From positions 930,001 through 994,000 of the forward strand of contig NZ_CP064686.1 in assembly GCF_023100905.1 (NCBI RefSeq): DNA of 64,000 bases. The letters are read 5' to 3'. The first letter of the stretch is position 1. Each line of letters begins with the position of its first letter. Of this stretch, positions 8,601 to 17,337 are shown in pieces. The translations under genes were made by a program, and so were the position numbers. Origin of the DNA: Bradyrhizobium sp. 4 (GTDB lineage: Bacteria; Pseudomonadota; Alphaproteobacteria; Rhizobiales; Xanthobacteraceae). The notes under the pieces are model-generated. The model saw nothing but the letters and a program-made list of their open reading frames with translations. It was not told the DNA's origin and made no database searches.

Positions 8601-8881
8601 GCGCGCCCGTCTGCGTGGAGTCGCCCCTGTGCCGCTGCGATCGGCGGGCGGGAGCGGTGCATGCTGCACCGTGTCCGAGTCCGCGGCGCCAATCGCAGCG
8701 GTTGCCCAGAACGGCCGCGGCGCGCTGCGCGCAAGCCTATGCGGCGGACCGGCGCCAGCATCGGCGCGTCGCCGCACCGGAGCAGGGCGACCGTCCGGCG
8801 CTGCCCATGCGCGGGGCCGCGACGGGCCCGCGGCGACGTGCGCGGCGTCTGCCCGGACCGTCTGCAGAAGGAACATCCCGA

Positions 8882-10432
8882 GTGAACGCGCTTTCCGAAC
8901 AGATCCTTTCCGAATTGCGCCACCTGCTGAGCGAGATGAGCGACGGCGGCAGCGTCGGCCCGTCGGTCTATGACACGGCGCGAGCTCTACAGTTCCGCGG
9001 CAACGTCACCGGTCGGCAGGACGCATACGCATGGCTTATCGCGCAGCAACAGGCCGATGGCGGATGGGGAAGCGCGGACTTCCCGCTGTTCCGCCATGCG
9101 CCCACTTGGGCGGCGTTGCTGGCATTGCAGCGTGCCGATCCTCTTCCCGGCGCTGCCGACGCAGTCCAGGCTGCAACACGGTTCCTCGAGCGCGAGCCCG
9201 ATCCCTACGCGCATACGGTGCCGGAAGACGCGCCGATCGCCGCGGAGCTGATCCTGCCGCAGTTGTGCGGCGAGGCCGCATCCTTACTGGGCGGCGTGGC
9301 GTTTCCGCGCCACCCGGCGCTGTTGCCGTTGCGGCAAGCGTGCCTGGTCAAGCTGGGGGCGGTAGCGACGTTGCCGAGCGGCCATCCGTTGCTGCACTCC
9401 TGGGAAGCCTGGGGAACCTCGCTGACCATCGCATGCCCGGATGACGACGGCAGCATTGGCATCAGTCCGGCGGCCACCGCCGCGTGTCGTGCGCACGCCG
9501 TGACACAGGGGAGCACGCCGCAGGTCGGGCGCGCCGACGCGTATCTGCTGGCGGCATCGCGGGCGACGCGCAGCGGCATCGAAGGTGTCGTTCCCAACGT
9601 CTGGCCGATCAATGTGTTCGAGCCATGCTGGTCGCTGTACACCCTGCATCTGGCCGGGCTGTTCGCGCATCCCGCGCTCGCCGAGGCGGTGCGCGTGATC
9701 GTCGCGCAGCTCGACGCGCGCCTTGGCGTGCGCGGTCTGGGCCCGGCCTTGCACTTCGCGGCCGATGCGGACGACACCGCCGTTGCGCTGTGCGTCCTGC
9801 GCCTCGCAGGCCGCGACCCGGCGGTCGATGTGTTACGCCATTTCGAAGTCGGCGAGCTGTTCGTCACCTTCCCCGGCGAGCGCAATGCCTCGGTGTCGAC
9901 CAACATTCATGCCCTGCATGCGTTGCGACTGTTGGGAAAGCCCGCCGCCGGGACCAGTGCCTACGTCGGGGCCAATCGCAACCCGCATGGTGTATGGGAC
10001 AACGAAAAATGGCACGTTTCGTGGCTGTATCCCACGGCGCATGCGGTCGCTGCGCTGGCGCAAGGCAAGCCCCAGTGGCGCGACGAGCGCGCGCTGGCGG
10101 CGCTGCTGCAGGCGCAGCGCGACGACGGCGGCTGGGGCGCCGGTCGCGCGTCCACATTCGAGGAAACCGCCTATGCGCTGTTCGCGTTGTACGCAATGGA
10201 CCGGAGCGAAGAGCCGACAGGGCGCCGGCGCATCGCGCAGGCGGTGGCGCGTGCGCTCGAGTGGATGCTCGCCCGCCATGCGGCGCATGCATTGCCGCAG
10301 ACGCCGCTGTGGATCGGTAAGGAACTGTATTGCCCCACCCGGGTCGTGCGCGTGGCCGAACTCGCCGGGTTGTGGCTGGCGCTTGGTTGGGGGCGGCGCG
10401 TCGCGGCCGAGGGAGCAGGAGCGGCGCCATGA
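8882..10432 (+). CDS. ent-Copalyl diphosphate synthase (CPS, class II diterpene cyclase)
   Basis: 516 residues. The class II protonation motif DADD lies at 295-298, and QQ/W-type repeats occur (QQQADGGWGS near residue 53, QRDDGGWGAG near 410). It cyclises GGPP to ent-copalyl diphosphate in the cytosol. The frame is open upstream to 8591, but that stretch is Arg-rich and shadow-like and overlaps the GGPS gene. GTG 8882 (MNALSEQIL) has AAGGAA about 11 bases upstream and matches the family N terminus. Its stop overlaps the start of the kaurene synthase gene (ATGA), so the two are probably translationally coupled. Confidence 0.9.
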   Translation: MNALSEQILSELRHLLSEMSDGGSVGPSVYDTARALQFRGNVTGRQDAYAWLIAQQQADGGWGSADFPLFRHAPTWAALLALQRADPLPGAADAVQAATRFLEREPDPYAHTVPEDAPIAAELILPQLCGEAASLLGGVAFPRHPALLPLRQACLVKLGAVATLPSGHPLLHSWEAWGTSLTIACPDDDGSIGISPAATAACRAHAVTQGSTPQVGRADAYLLAASRATRSGIEGVVPNVWPINVFEPCWSLYTLHLAGLFAHPALAEAVRVIVAQLDARLGVRGLGPALHFAADADDTAVALCVLRLAGRDPAVDVLRHFEVGELFVTFPGERNASVSTNIHALHALRLLGKPAAGTSAYVGANRNPHGVWDNEKWHVSWLYPTAHAVAALAQGKPQWRDERALAALLQAQRDDGGWGAGRASTFEETAYALFALYAMDRSEEPTGRRRIAQAVARALEWMLARHAAHALPQTPLWIGKELYCPTRVVRVAELAGLWLALGWGRRVAAEGAGAAP

Positions 10433-12465
10433 TCCAGACCGAACGCGCGCTGCAGCAGGTGCTGGAGTGGGGGCGTTCCCTGACCGGGTTCGCAGACGAG
10501 CATGCCGTGGAAGCGGTCAGGGGCGGCCAGTACATCCTGCAGCGCATCCAGGCGAGCCTGCGCGACACCAGCGCCCGCACCGGCCGCGATCCGCACGACG
10601 AAACGCTGATCGTGGCGTTCTATCGCGAACTGGCGCTGCTGTTCTGGCTCGACGATTGCAACGACCTTGGCCTGATCGCGCCGGAGCAGCTCGCTGCCGT
10701 GGAGCAGGCGCTGGGGCAGGGCGTGCCGTGCGCGCTGCCCGGATTCGAGGGCTGCGCTGTGCTGCGCGCTACGCTGGCCGCGCTCGCCTACGATCGTCGC
10801 GACTATGTTCAGCTTCTTGACGATACCCGGTGCTACTGCGCGGCGCTGCGCGGCGGACACGCGCAGGCGGTAGGGGCGGAACGCTGGTCCTACGCCGAGT
10901 ACCTGCACAACGGCATCGATTCGATCGCCTACACGAACGTGTTCTGTTGCCTGTCGTTGCTGTGGGGGCTGGACATGGCGACCTTGCGCGCGCGTCCGGC
11001 GTTTCGCGAGGTCCTGCGGCTCATCTGCGCGATAGGGCGCCTGCACAACGATCTGCATGGACGCGACAAGGACAGGTCGGCCGGCGAGGCCGACAACGCG
11101 TCGATCCTGCTGCTGCAGCGCTATCCGGCTATGCCTGCGGTGGAGTTCCTCAACGACGAGCTGGCCGGCCATACGCGCATGCTGCACCGGGTGATGGCGG
11201 AAGAACGCTTTCCCGCGCCGTGGGGACCGTTGATCGAGGCCATGGCGGCCATCCGCGCGCAGTACTACCAGACCTCGAGCAGCCGCTACCGCAGCGACGC
11301 TGCGGGGGAGGCCAGCGTGCGCCGGCCTGAAGGCGCGGGAGGCGGCGGCGTGCGCGCGCTGCCGTCGGTCCGATCCGACGCAACGCCGTCGCCCGATGCG
11401 ACGGACGGAGCGAGCATGAGCGACACCGCCCTGAGCCGGCGCAAGGACGACCATCTGGACATCGTGCTGGACCGACGAACGGCGCCGGCCACGATCGCCC
11501 CCGGCTGGGAGTACGTCCGTTTCGAACACTGCGCATTGCCCGAGTTGGACCTGACGCAGATCGACCTGCGCGCCTCGCTGCTGGGCAAGATCATGCGCGC
11601 CCCGCTGCTGATCAGCTCCATGACCGGCGGCACGTCACGCGCCGAGGCCATCAACCGGCATCTGAGCGAGGCAGCGCAAGCCTTGGGGATTGCCATGTGC
11701 GTCGGTTCGCAACGCGTGAGCCTGCAATCCCGCAACTCCCAGGGGTTGACGCGCGCGCTGCGCCGCCTGGCCCCAGACATTCCGTTGCTGGCCAATATCG
11801 GCGCCGCGCAACTGCGCGAGGCCGACGGCCTGGACCTGGCGCGCCGCGCGGTGGATGCGCTGGAGGCCGATGGACTCATCGTCCATCTCAATCCGCTGCA
11901 GGAAGCGCTACAGCCGGAGGGCGACCGCGACTGGCGCGCCGTCCTGGCGCAGATCGCTCGCGCGGCGCGCAGCGTGGGCGTGCCGATCGTGGCCAAGGAA
12001 GTGGGGTCGGGCCTGTCCGCCTCGGTGGCCTGTGCGCTCGTTGCGGCGGGCGTGGCGGTGATCGATGTCGCCGGCGCCGGCGGCACCAGTTGGGCCGCGG
12101 TGGAGGGCGAGCGCGCCCGCGATGCCGCCGACCGTACAGTGGCAATGGCGTTCGCCGATTGGGGGCTTCCGACCCCAGCCAGCCTGCAGGCGGTACGTGA
12201 GGCGCTGCCAACGGTGAAGCTGATCGCGTCGGGCGGGATCCGCGACGGCGTCGACGTGGCCAAGGCCATTCGCCTGGGCGCGGACATCGCCGGGCAGGCG
12301 GCCGGCGTGCTGCGCGCGGCTACGGTATCCACCGAGGCGGTTGTCGCGCATTTCGAGATCGTCATCCGCCAGTTGGCCGTCGCCTGCTTCTGCACCGGCT
12401 CGGCTGATCTGGCGGCGTTGCGTCACGCGCGCTTGTTGCCATCGGCGCATCTGCCCGCCGGTTGA
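10429..12465 (+). CDS. ent-Kaurene synthase fused in frame to type 2 IPP isomerase
   Basis: ATG 10429 overlaps the CPS stop by 4 bases. Residues 1-295 are ent-kaurene synthase: the metal-binding DDCND starts at D75 and the second motif region NDLHGRDKD follows later. This class I cyclase turns ent-copalyl diphosphate into ent-kaurene. The usual C terminus (GGQRAPA then stop at 11328-11330) is visible only in the +1 frame, so a small indel near 11310 abolishes the stop. The frame then runs through a 33-residue Gly/Pro/Ser-rich linker into a complete isopentenyl-diphosphate isomerase from 11416, giving a 678-residue predicted fusion. It could act as a bifunctional enzyme, or isomerase may be made from its internal ATG. 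The kaurene synthase core looks complete. Confidence 0.82.
   Translation: MIQTERALQQVLEWGRSLTGFADEHAVEAVRGGQYILQRIQASLRDTSARTGRDPHDETLIVAFYRELALLFWLDDCNDLGLIAPEQLAAVEQALGQGVPCALPGFEGCAVLRATLAALAYDRRDYVQLLDDTRCYCAALRGGHAQAVGAERWSYAEYLHNGIDSIAYTNVFCCLSLLWGLDMATLRARPAFREVLRLICAIGRLHNDLHGRDKDRSAGEADNASILLLQRYPAMPAVEFLNDELAGHTRMLHRVMAEERFPAPWGPLIEAMAAIRAQYYQTSSSRYRSDAAGEASVRRPEGAGGGGVRALPSVRSDATPSPDATDGASMSDTALSRRKDDHLDIVLDRRTAPATIAPGWEYVRFEHCALPELDLTQIDLRASLLGKIMRAPLLISSMTGGTSRAEAINRHLSEAAQALGIAMCVGSQRVSLQSRNSQGLTRALRRLAPDIPLLANIGAAQLREADGLDLARRAVDALEADGLIVHLNPLQEALQPEGDRDWRAVLAQIARAARSVGVPIVAKEVGSGLSASVACALVAAGVAVIDVAGAGGTSWAAVEGERARDAADRTVAMAFADWGLPTPASLQAVREALPTVKLIASGGIRDGVDVAKAIRLGADIAGQAAGVLRAATVSTEAVVAHFEIVIRQLAVACFCTGSADLAALRHARLLPSAHLPAG
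11416..12465 (+). CDS. fni: Type 2 isopentenyl-diphosphate delta-isomerase (FMN-dependent)
   Basis: 349 residues from ATG 11416 (MSDTALSRRK). It is a TIM-barrel flavoenzyme with SSMTGGT near residue 72, ANIGAAQL, VKEVG-type VAKEVGSGLS, DVAGAGGTSW and the FMN-phosphate site ASGGIRDGVD. It interconverts IPP and DMAPP, feeding GGPP synthase in the same operon. No clear ribosome site precedes 11416 (GGACGGAGCGAGC is a fair candidate at 11402-11414). It is in frame with the kaurene synthase upstream, so it may be produced as a fusion domain, by internal initiation, or both. Confidence 0.88.
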   Translation: MSDTALSRRKDDHLDIVLDRRTAPATIAPGWEYVRFEHCALPELDLTQIDLRASLLGKIMRAPLLISSMTGGTSRAEAINRHLSEAAQALGIAMCVGSQRVSLQSRNSQGLTRALRRLAPDIPLLANIGAAQLREADGLDLARRAVDALEADGLIVHLNPLQEALQPEGDRDWRAVLAQIARAARSVGVPIVAKEVGSGLSASVACALVAAGVAVIDVAGAGGTSWAAVEGERARDAADRTVAMAFADWGLPTPASLQAVREALPTVKLIASGGIRDGVDVAKAIRLGADIAGQAAGVLRAATVSTEAVVAHFEIVIRQLAVACFCTGSADLAALRHARLLPSAHLPAG

Positions 12466-12474
12466 TGGCGGCGT

Positions 12475-12495
12475 CGCCCGCACTTGCGGCGGGCG
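12475..12495 (+). terminator. GC-rich hairpin after the gibberellin operon
   Basis: CGCCCGC at 12475-12481 pairs with GCGGGCG at 12489-12495 around a 7-base loop, 10 bases after the isomerase stop. There is no good T-run, so termination is plausible rather than certain. Confidence 0.4.
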
Positions 12496-12592
12496 CCTAG
12501 TCTTACTCAGCTAGAAAGTCGCGGATGCGGGGGATTCGCGGTGCTGGCGGATTTGCTCGGGTGCTGCTTCGTGATCAGGGAGGCGCCCCGCC

Positions 12593-12697
12593 ATGCCCGA
12601 CTGGACAGCCGAGAGTGAAGCCGCATTCGGCGCCTATGTCGATGCTTTGATCGGGGTGATCGGCCACGCCGAACGAGCTGAGCCTCTGACGGGGCCG
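12593..12697 (+). pseudogene. IS701-type transposase N-terminal fragment
   Basis: ATG 12593 opens MPDWTAESEAAFGAYVDALI, then GVIGHAERAEPL, matching the N terminus of IS701/IS4-like DDE transposases. The reading stops making sense at about 12697, where an intron-like sequence begins. It is a short relic. Confidence 0.55.
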
Positions 12698-12704
12698 GAA
12701 CTAG

Positions 12705-12870
12705 GTGCGCCGGGAGCCCGGCAAGGAGTAGATGGTGCAAGTCCATTGCAATGAAGGAGTAGCGATCGACCCCGAGTCATGGGCGATCCGTCGTGAGGAG
12801 ACCGGTAATTTCTGTGGTGTCAAACAAGGGTTGTTAGGCTCAAGCAGTCCCGTCAGCATCGTTTTGAGAC
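12705..12870 (+). mobile_element. Possible group II intron 5' segment
   Basis: Begins GTGCGCCGGGAGCCCGGC (GUGYG-like 5' end followed by a hairpin), then GTAGATGGTGCAAGTCCAT and AGTAGCGATC, a pattern typical of domain I of bacterial group II introns. It lies at the point where the IS701 fragment breaks off. No maturase reading frame or domain V was found, so it is at best a fragment. Confidence 0.35.
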
Positions 12871-12999
12871 CAAGCGATGGCGGTGGAATGATCGAGGGCC
12901 GGAACGAATTTGACGACAAATGCCGGAAGGAGGTCCGCACAGACATAGACAAAGAGCTGGGAGAGCCTGTTCGACGGCGACATCTTGCTTGTCGATGCG

Positions 13000-14090
13000 C
13001 CATACCAAGAAGATCATGGCAGCGCTGCAGAGCGCGTTCGTGAATCATGAGGCGGAGACTTATGCCCTTCTCGCCGGCTTTGCCCGGGCTGCCATACGCT
13101 CCGACCGGTCACCGACTACACGACACGCCGGATCCGAACCGTCTGCGGCTCCATTGAGGTTCGCAATCCCCGATGGATGCTGTGCCGCGAATGCCATCCA
13201 GGGCCGATCGAACGACACCGGAGCTGATGGAACTGATGGCGCGGCTTGAAAGCATGCTGCCCTACTGGCAGGCGCCAAAGGTGCTGGCCGATTCCTGCCC
13301 ACTGAACCGACTGAGACGCATGCGATCGTGCGCAAGGTACGATCAGGATCGGCAAGCGGCTCGACGACCAGGTCATGCAGGAAATTGGCGTGCGAGGTCC
13401 CAAACGGATGACCGATGGCACCTTGAGATGCAGCTTCCCGGAGCTCGGCGCAAAGAGTTCGTCATCAGCATCGATACGGCGTACGTTCGTAGCGCTGATC
13501 AACATTCGGCGCGAATTTTCGAGCTCGTCGTGGCCAGATGCGCCCGCGGGGGACGGGAGAAAGGGGCGGTTGCTATTTCTTAACCGGCAGCACCGACCAT
13601 CAGGCAATCCGCGATCGTGCTCTTCGCCCTCTCTAGGAAGTCGGAATATCGCGGCTTTGGGGATGTGACGGTGATCTCGGACGGGGCCGAAATCTTAAAG
13701 CGGCTGCCCCGCGCCATGCCGAAGCCAACGACCCACATCATCGACTGGTTTCATATTGCCATGGAGATCCAGCCCATACAGCAGATCGCCGATCGCATCG
13801 TACGATTCCGATCAGGCCCTTTTTGAGTGCTTCCAGCCATCGGCAGGGACGTCAGAACTGTGAAGTGGCGTCTCTGGCATGGGCGGGCGGCCGCGCGATC
13901 CGCGACCTGGAGCAACTTCCCAGGGCAGATTCAGTTGCGGCATGCTGCATAGCTTCGCTTCGTTCTCACAACATTGAAGACGTGCGGCCAAGTCTGCTCA
14001 GCTATCGCTTGGCCTGGCTCGACCAACCGGCACCCCGCCGTCGCGTTTTTACGGCTCTGCGGAATTGCATGTACGAGGCTTGACACTGGC
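13000..14090 (+). pseudogene. ISKra4-family transposase remnant
   Basis: Family blocks occur in order but in several frames: RADRTTPELMELMARLESML and QAPKVLAD (about 13200-13300), IGKRLDDQVMQEIG (about 13345-13390), VISDGAE...THIIDWFHIAMEI (about 13670-13775) and KWRLWHGRAAARSAT (about 13863-13907). Internal stops and shifts leave no usable protein. It is a decayed insertion sequence. Confidence 0.6.
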
Positions 14091-14552
14091 TCACTGGGTT
14101 CTCTGGAACGATGCAAACGTGCGCGTTACTCAGTCCCCGGGTCGGTCTCCATCATTCATGGGCGCAGCTCGTCGATGACTTCGGCTGGCGAGCATCGAAC
14201 GCGCGACATCTCTGCGCCACGCAGGCTGGCAAAGGCCTGGAGCACAGCGCCAAAGCCGAACCATACATCGGCGATCCGCCCTCTGAAATGTGACCGCGAC
14301 CATCAGCCGATCAGCATTGGATTGTCCTGATCCCCATGGATGCAGTCAGGCGCACGGTCGTGGCCAGCCGCCCCTCAGTGCAGTTGACGACAGTGCTCTT
14401 GGCCGACACACGACCAGCAGAGTGGCGGTGTGATCTCCCGAAAGGGAGGCCGGTAGTCCATCACCAGGGTTTGTCAGAGCCAGTCCCGGTGAAGCGGGCG
14501 CAGTGACTCTCTCCGCGGCATAGTCGTCGAGCTGGCGAGAGAGAGGTCTGCC
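14091..14552. other. No gene seen; structured non-coding stretch
   Basis: No convincing coding sequence. Around 14430-14470 there is a perfect hairpin ctccc-gaaa-ggga (GNRA loop), followed by gtccatcaccaggg and further short inverted pairs to about 14530. It may be intron debris or an RNA structure; nothing more can be supported. Confidence 0.4.
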
Positions 14553-15143
14553 TCAGACGGGGCGGTTTTCGCTTCTGTTTTTCACCGGCTCCATTTTGGC
14601 CAGGCCGTCCTCGTATGAAACTTCCCTGTATGATTCACCGATGTCCTTGGCCGCGTCGAGCAGGTAGTCGAGCCTACCGGCCGTACCGAGCTTCTTGATG
14701 TCATTCTTGTCGACGCCGGCGAGGTCCATCATCTCCTTCCAGACAGTTGATTCGTCGCAAGGCAGAATGCGGAAGGTGATGTCGCCTATCTTGGTGCGGT
14801 ACTTCGCCAGCAGATCAATGTTGTTGCAGAAAATGAAATAGCTGCCTTTGGGGCTCAGCCTGCCATCCAGAACCTTTGCAGCCTCAGGTAGATACGCGAA
14901 CGAATGCAGATATCCGGCGAGGACTGGGATGGTCGGTTCGCCTTCCTGCGCGATTGCAAGAACTTGTTCAATGGAATAGTCCGGCGGTCGTTTTTCGTCG
15001 GCGAGCTGGGCTTGGAACTTCAGCGCGATGTCGCCCCGAAATCCAAATCGCCCCGGCTTCGTTGTCTCGGTCTTAAGCACCGCATTCAGCAACCGCCCCT
15101 CCTTGTCCAACTGGCCAAGAGCGGTGTTGTCGATCGACGTCAT
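14553..15143 (-). CDS. Hypothetical protein, probably NifA/sigma54-controlled
   Basis: 196 residues (MTSIDNTALGQLDKEGRLLN...). Not recognised. It looks soluble and globular, with no signal peptide or membrane segment and no obvious catalytic signature; the C-terminal third is charged (LDAAKDIGESYREVSYEDGL). It is transcribed away from iscA-nifU-nifS. Upstream lies a sigma54-type element on its own strand (15207-15222, CGGCAAA-CAAC-TTGCA) and a NifA site at 15345-15360 shared with iscA. This argues for induction with nitrogenase, and so for a role in symbiosis or Fe-S/nitrogenase biology (inference). Confidence 0.75.
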   Translation of the reverse strand: MTSIDNTALGQLDKEGRLLNAVLKTETTKPGRFGFRGDIALKFQAQLADEKRPPDYSIEQVLAIAQEGEPTIPVLAGYLHSFAYLPEAAKVLDGRLSPKGSYFIFCNNIDLLAKYRTKIGDITFRILPCDESTVWKEMMDLAGVDKNDIKKLGTAGRLDYLLDAAKDIGESYREVSYEDGLAKMEPVKNRSENRPV

Positions 15144-15206
15144 GGAAGGCTCCTCATCAATCTGTCGTGTACATGCATCGCCAATGCGGCGTGTCCGCTG
15201 ACCTTA

Positions 15207-15222
15207 TGCAAGTTGTTTGCCG
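15207..15222 (-). promoter_or_regulatory. Sigma54 -24/-12 promoter of the hypothetical gene
   Basis: On the minus strand: CGGCAAA-CAAC-TTGCA, with GG and GC spaced by ten bases as required. It ends about 64 bases before the start at 15143. Only the first base and part of the -24 flank differ from the consensus TGGCAC-N5-TTGCA. Confidence 0.55.
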
Positions 15223-15344
15223 TGCGCCCATGTCTGCAGCGACGCACACGGTAAGCGGCGGATTGGCGCAATGTGCAGGGATAATACGTGCTGGCACCAT
15301 CACGAGGTCTCGGCCGGATAAGGGCGGGACGCCCGAAAACCGCC

Positions 15345-15360
15345 TGTCGCAAATCAGACA
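15345..15360. promoter_or_regulatory. NifA upstream activator site (TGT-N10-ACA)
   Basis: TGTCGCAAATCAGACA is a perfect TGT-N10-ACA. It lies 74 bases before the iscA -24/-12 element and about 123 bases upstream of the divergent promoter, a normal distance for NifA acting by looping in both directions. Confidence 0.75.
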
Positions 15361-15418
15361 GGTCGCAAATCGAATGGTCGCCGCCTTCAAAACCAATGGA
15401 CTTCAGCTGCATCTCGAT

Positions 15419-15433
15419 TGGCATGGGATTTGC
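15419..15433 (+). promoter_or_regulatory. Sigma54 promoter of iscA-nifU-nifS-nifT
   Basis: TGGCATG-GGAT-TTGC, correct GG-N10-GC spacing, about 40 bases before the iscA ATG at 15472, with a NifA site upstream. Confidence 0.8.
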
Positions 15434-15471
15434 GAATTGTGCCTCCGACAGAAACTGAGAGCGAGCCAGAA

Positions 15472-15792
15472 ATGATCAGCCTAACGGATAGCGCCATCAA
15501 CGCACTGAAGGCCGCAATCTCCTCGACGGCCCAGCCGGCAAGCGGTTTGCGGGTCATGGTCGAAGGCGGCGGTTGCCAAGGGTTCACGTACAAAATGGGT
15601 CTTGCTCATGAGCCGGTCTCCGATGAGCCCGTGTTTGAGCAAGACGGGATCAAAGTCTTCGTCGACAAGGCGAGCCGGGCGCATCTCAACGGCACCACGA
15701 TCGATTTCGTGGTGTCGCTCGAAGGATCAGGGTTCCGCTTCGATAACCCAAATGCCAAATCGAGCTGCTCCTGCGGCAAATCGTTCAGCTGA
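15472..15792 (+). CDS. IscA/HesB-like iron-sulfur carrier, nif-specific
   Basis: 106 residues from MISLTDSAIN. A-type Fe-S carrier with the three conserved Cys: one in GGGCQGF and two in the C-terminal CSCGKSF. It donates clusters to nitrogenase maturation. The frame is open upstream to 15418, but that part overlaps the promoter, and ATG 15472 has GAG upstream. It is the first gene of an operon with a NifU-type protein, NifS and NifT. Confidence 0.88.
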   Translation: MISLTDSAINALKAAISSTAQPASGLRVMVEGGGCQGFTYKMGLAHEPVSDEPVFEQDGIKVFVDKASRAHLNGTTIDFVVSLEGSGFRFDNPNAKSSCSCGKSFS

Positions 15793-15831
15793 GTCGCCTT
15801 CGGACCATTCGCAATGGAAGGAGCATCGAAC

Positions 15832-16125
15832 ATGGGCCTGAAGGCTGAACGAACGAAGCAGTCTTCGAGTGCAGAGGCTTCCGATCGCGAGCGGATTGTC
15901 CGTGCCGTGCTCGATGAGATTCGGCCAAGCCTCAGGCGTGATCGTGGGGATTGTGAGCTCGTTGAAATCGAAGGCAACAAGATCATGGTCAGGCTCACCG
16001 GCGCCTGCATGTTATGCAAGCTTGCGAGAACGACGCTCGCGGCCATTCAGGCGCGCCTGATCGAGCGGCTCGGCGAGTTCGTCCGCCTGATCCCGCTCCC
16101 CGCAGCTGCCAAAGAGGGGCCTTAA
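15832..16125 (+). CDS. NifU C-terminal (Nfu) domain protein
   Basis: 97 residues. Only the Nfu domain is present: SDRERIVRAVLDEIRPSLRR, the central GDCELVEIEGNKIMVRLTGA and the cluster-binding CMLC. Full-length NifU has an IscU domain and a [2Fe-2S] centre that are missing here, so this is the short rhizobial type. The ATG at 15832 has AAGGAG 8 bases before it and is preferred over ATG 15814, which contains that ribosome site. The stop (TAA) abuts the nifS GTG start. Confidence 0.85.
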   Translation: MGLKAERTKQSSSAEASDRERIVRAVLDEIRPSLRRDRGDCELVEIEGNKIMVRLTGACMLCKLARTTLAAIQARLIERLGEFVRLIPLPAAAKEGP

Positions 16126-17337
16126 GTGCAGAGCGGACAGTCCGTGCAGCCGATCTACCTGGATAACAACGCGACGACCCGTGCACATCCATCGGTAGTT
16201 GCGTCAATGCTGCCGTTCTTCTCTGGACAATTCGGCAATGCGTCGTCCGGGCATGCATTCGGCATTGAGGTTGCGCCCGCATTGAAACAAGCGCGCCGGA
16301 AGGTGCAGGCCCTCGTTGGCGCGGCATTCGATCACGAGATCGTCTTCACCTCGGGCGCGACTGAATCCGACAACACCGCGATCCTGTCCGCACTCGCCGT
16401 GCAGGAGGGACGCGACGAGATCGTCACTACGGCCGTTGAGCATCCAGCCGTGCTGTCCCTTGCCGAGGAGCTGGGCCGACGCGGAATCAAGACCCATGTC
16501 ATTCCGGTCGATGCAAGCGGCCGATTGAACATCGAGGCTTATCGCAACGCATTGTCGAGGCGGACGTCAATCGCCTCGGTCATGTGGGCCAATAATGAGA
16601 CCGGTACGATCTTTCCGGTGAAATCCCTCGCCAAGATGGCGCGCTCAGTCGGCGCGCTCTTTCACACCGATGCGGTCCAGGCGGTCGGGCGGATTCCGAT
16701 TGACCTGAAGACTACGGACGTCGACATGCTGTCGCTCTCCGGCCATAAGCTCCATGGTCCGAAGGGGATCGGCGCGCTGTATGTGCGCAAGGACACCAGG
16801 TTCCGACCGCTGATCTTCGGCGGCGCACAGGAGCGGCATCGCCGCGCTGGCACCCAAAACGTTCCGGGCATTATTGGGCTGGGCAAGGCGGCGGAACTCG
16901 CTGCGGCACACCTCATACAAGAGCAGACGCAGATTGGCATGCTTCGCGACCGGCTGGAGCAAGGCATACTCGCTCTCGGCTGTTGCATCGTGCTTGGTGA
17001 TATCAAGAACCGCTTGCCAAATACGTCCAACATCGCATTCGAGCATCTCGAAGCAGAGGCCATCGTCGACCACCTGAACCGCAACGGAATTGCCGCCTCG
17101 CTCGGTTCAGCCTGCGCGTCCGGCTCGATGGAGCCGTCCCATGTCCTGCGCGCGATGAGAGTACCACCGGCCCTTTTGCGCGGTGCGGTTCGCTTCTCGC
17201 TGTCGCGCGAGACGGCGCCGGATGAGATCGATCGTGTCCTGCAAGTCCTGGCGGACATCAATGCCAAACAGAGAGCCTTGTGGCGTGCGTGTCAGGAGCG
17301 CGCGGGCGAGAGCTCACAAGTTGCGGAGCTCCTATGA
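16126..17337 (+). CDS. nifS: Cysteine desulfurase NifS
   Basis: 403-residue PLP enzyme of the class V aminotransferase fold that supplies sulfur for nitrogenase clusters. YLDNNATTRAHP is at the N terminus, H106 in VEHP stacks on PLP, K208 in SGHKLHGPKG is the PLP lysine, and C330 in GSACASGS carries the persulfide. GTG 16126 directly follows the stop of the NifU-type gene, and the 3' end overlaps nifT by 4 bases (ATGA). A second NifS homologue, DndA-like, lies at the right edge of the window. Confidence 0.95.
   Translation: MQSGQSVQPIYLDNNATTRAHPSVVASMLPFFSGQFGNASSGHAFGIEVAPALKQARRKVQALVGAAFDHEIVFTSGATESDNTAILSALAVQEGRDEIVTTAVEHPAVLSLAEELGRRGIKTHVIPVDASGRLNIEAYRNALSRRTSIASVMWANNETGTIFPVKSLAKMARSVGALFHTDAVQAVGRIPIDLKTTDVDMLSLSGHKLHGPKGIGALYVRKDTRFRPLIFGGAQERHRRAGTQNVPGIIGLGKAAELAAAHLIQEQTQIGMLRDRLEQGILALGCCIVLGDIKNRLPNTSNIAFEHLEAEAIVDHLNRNGIAASLGSACASGSMEPSHVLRAMRVPPALLRGAVRFSLSRETAPDEIDRVLQVLADINAKQRALWRACQERAGESSQVAELL

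Noticed and set aside
8591..8881. Upstream extension of the CPS frame
   Set aside because: It overlaps GGPS, is Arg-rich shadow sequence, and GTG 8882 has its own ribosome site and the family N terminus.
9205..9906. Long minus-strand frames across the CPS gene
   Set aside because: Typical antisense shadows of high-GC coding sequence.
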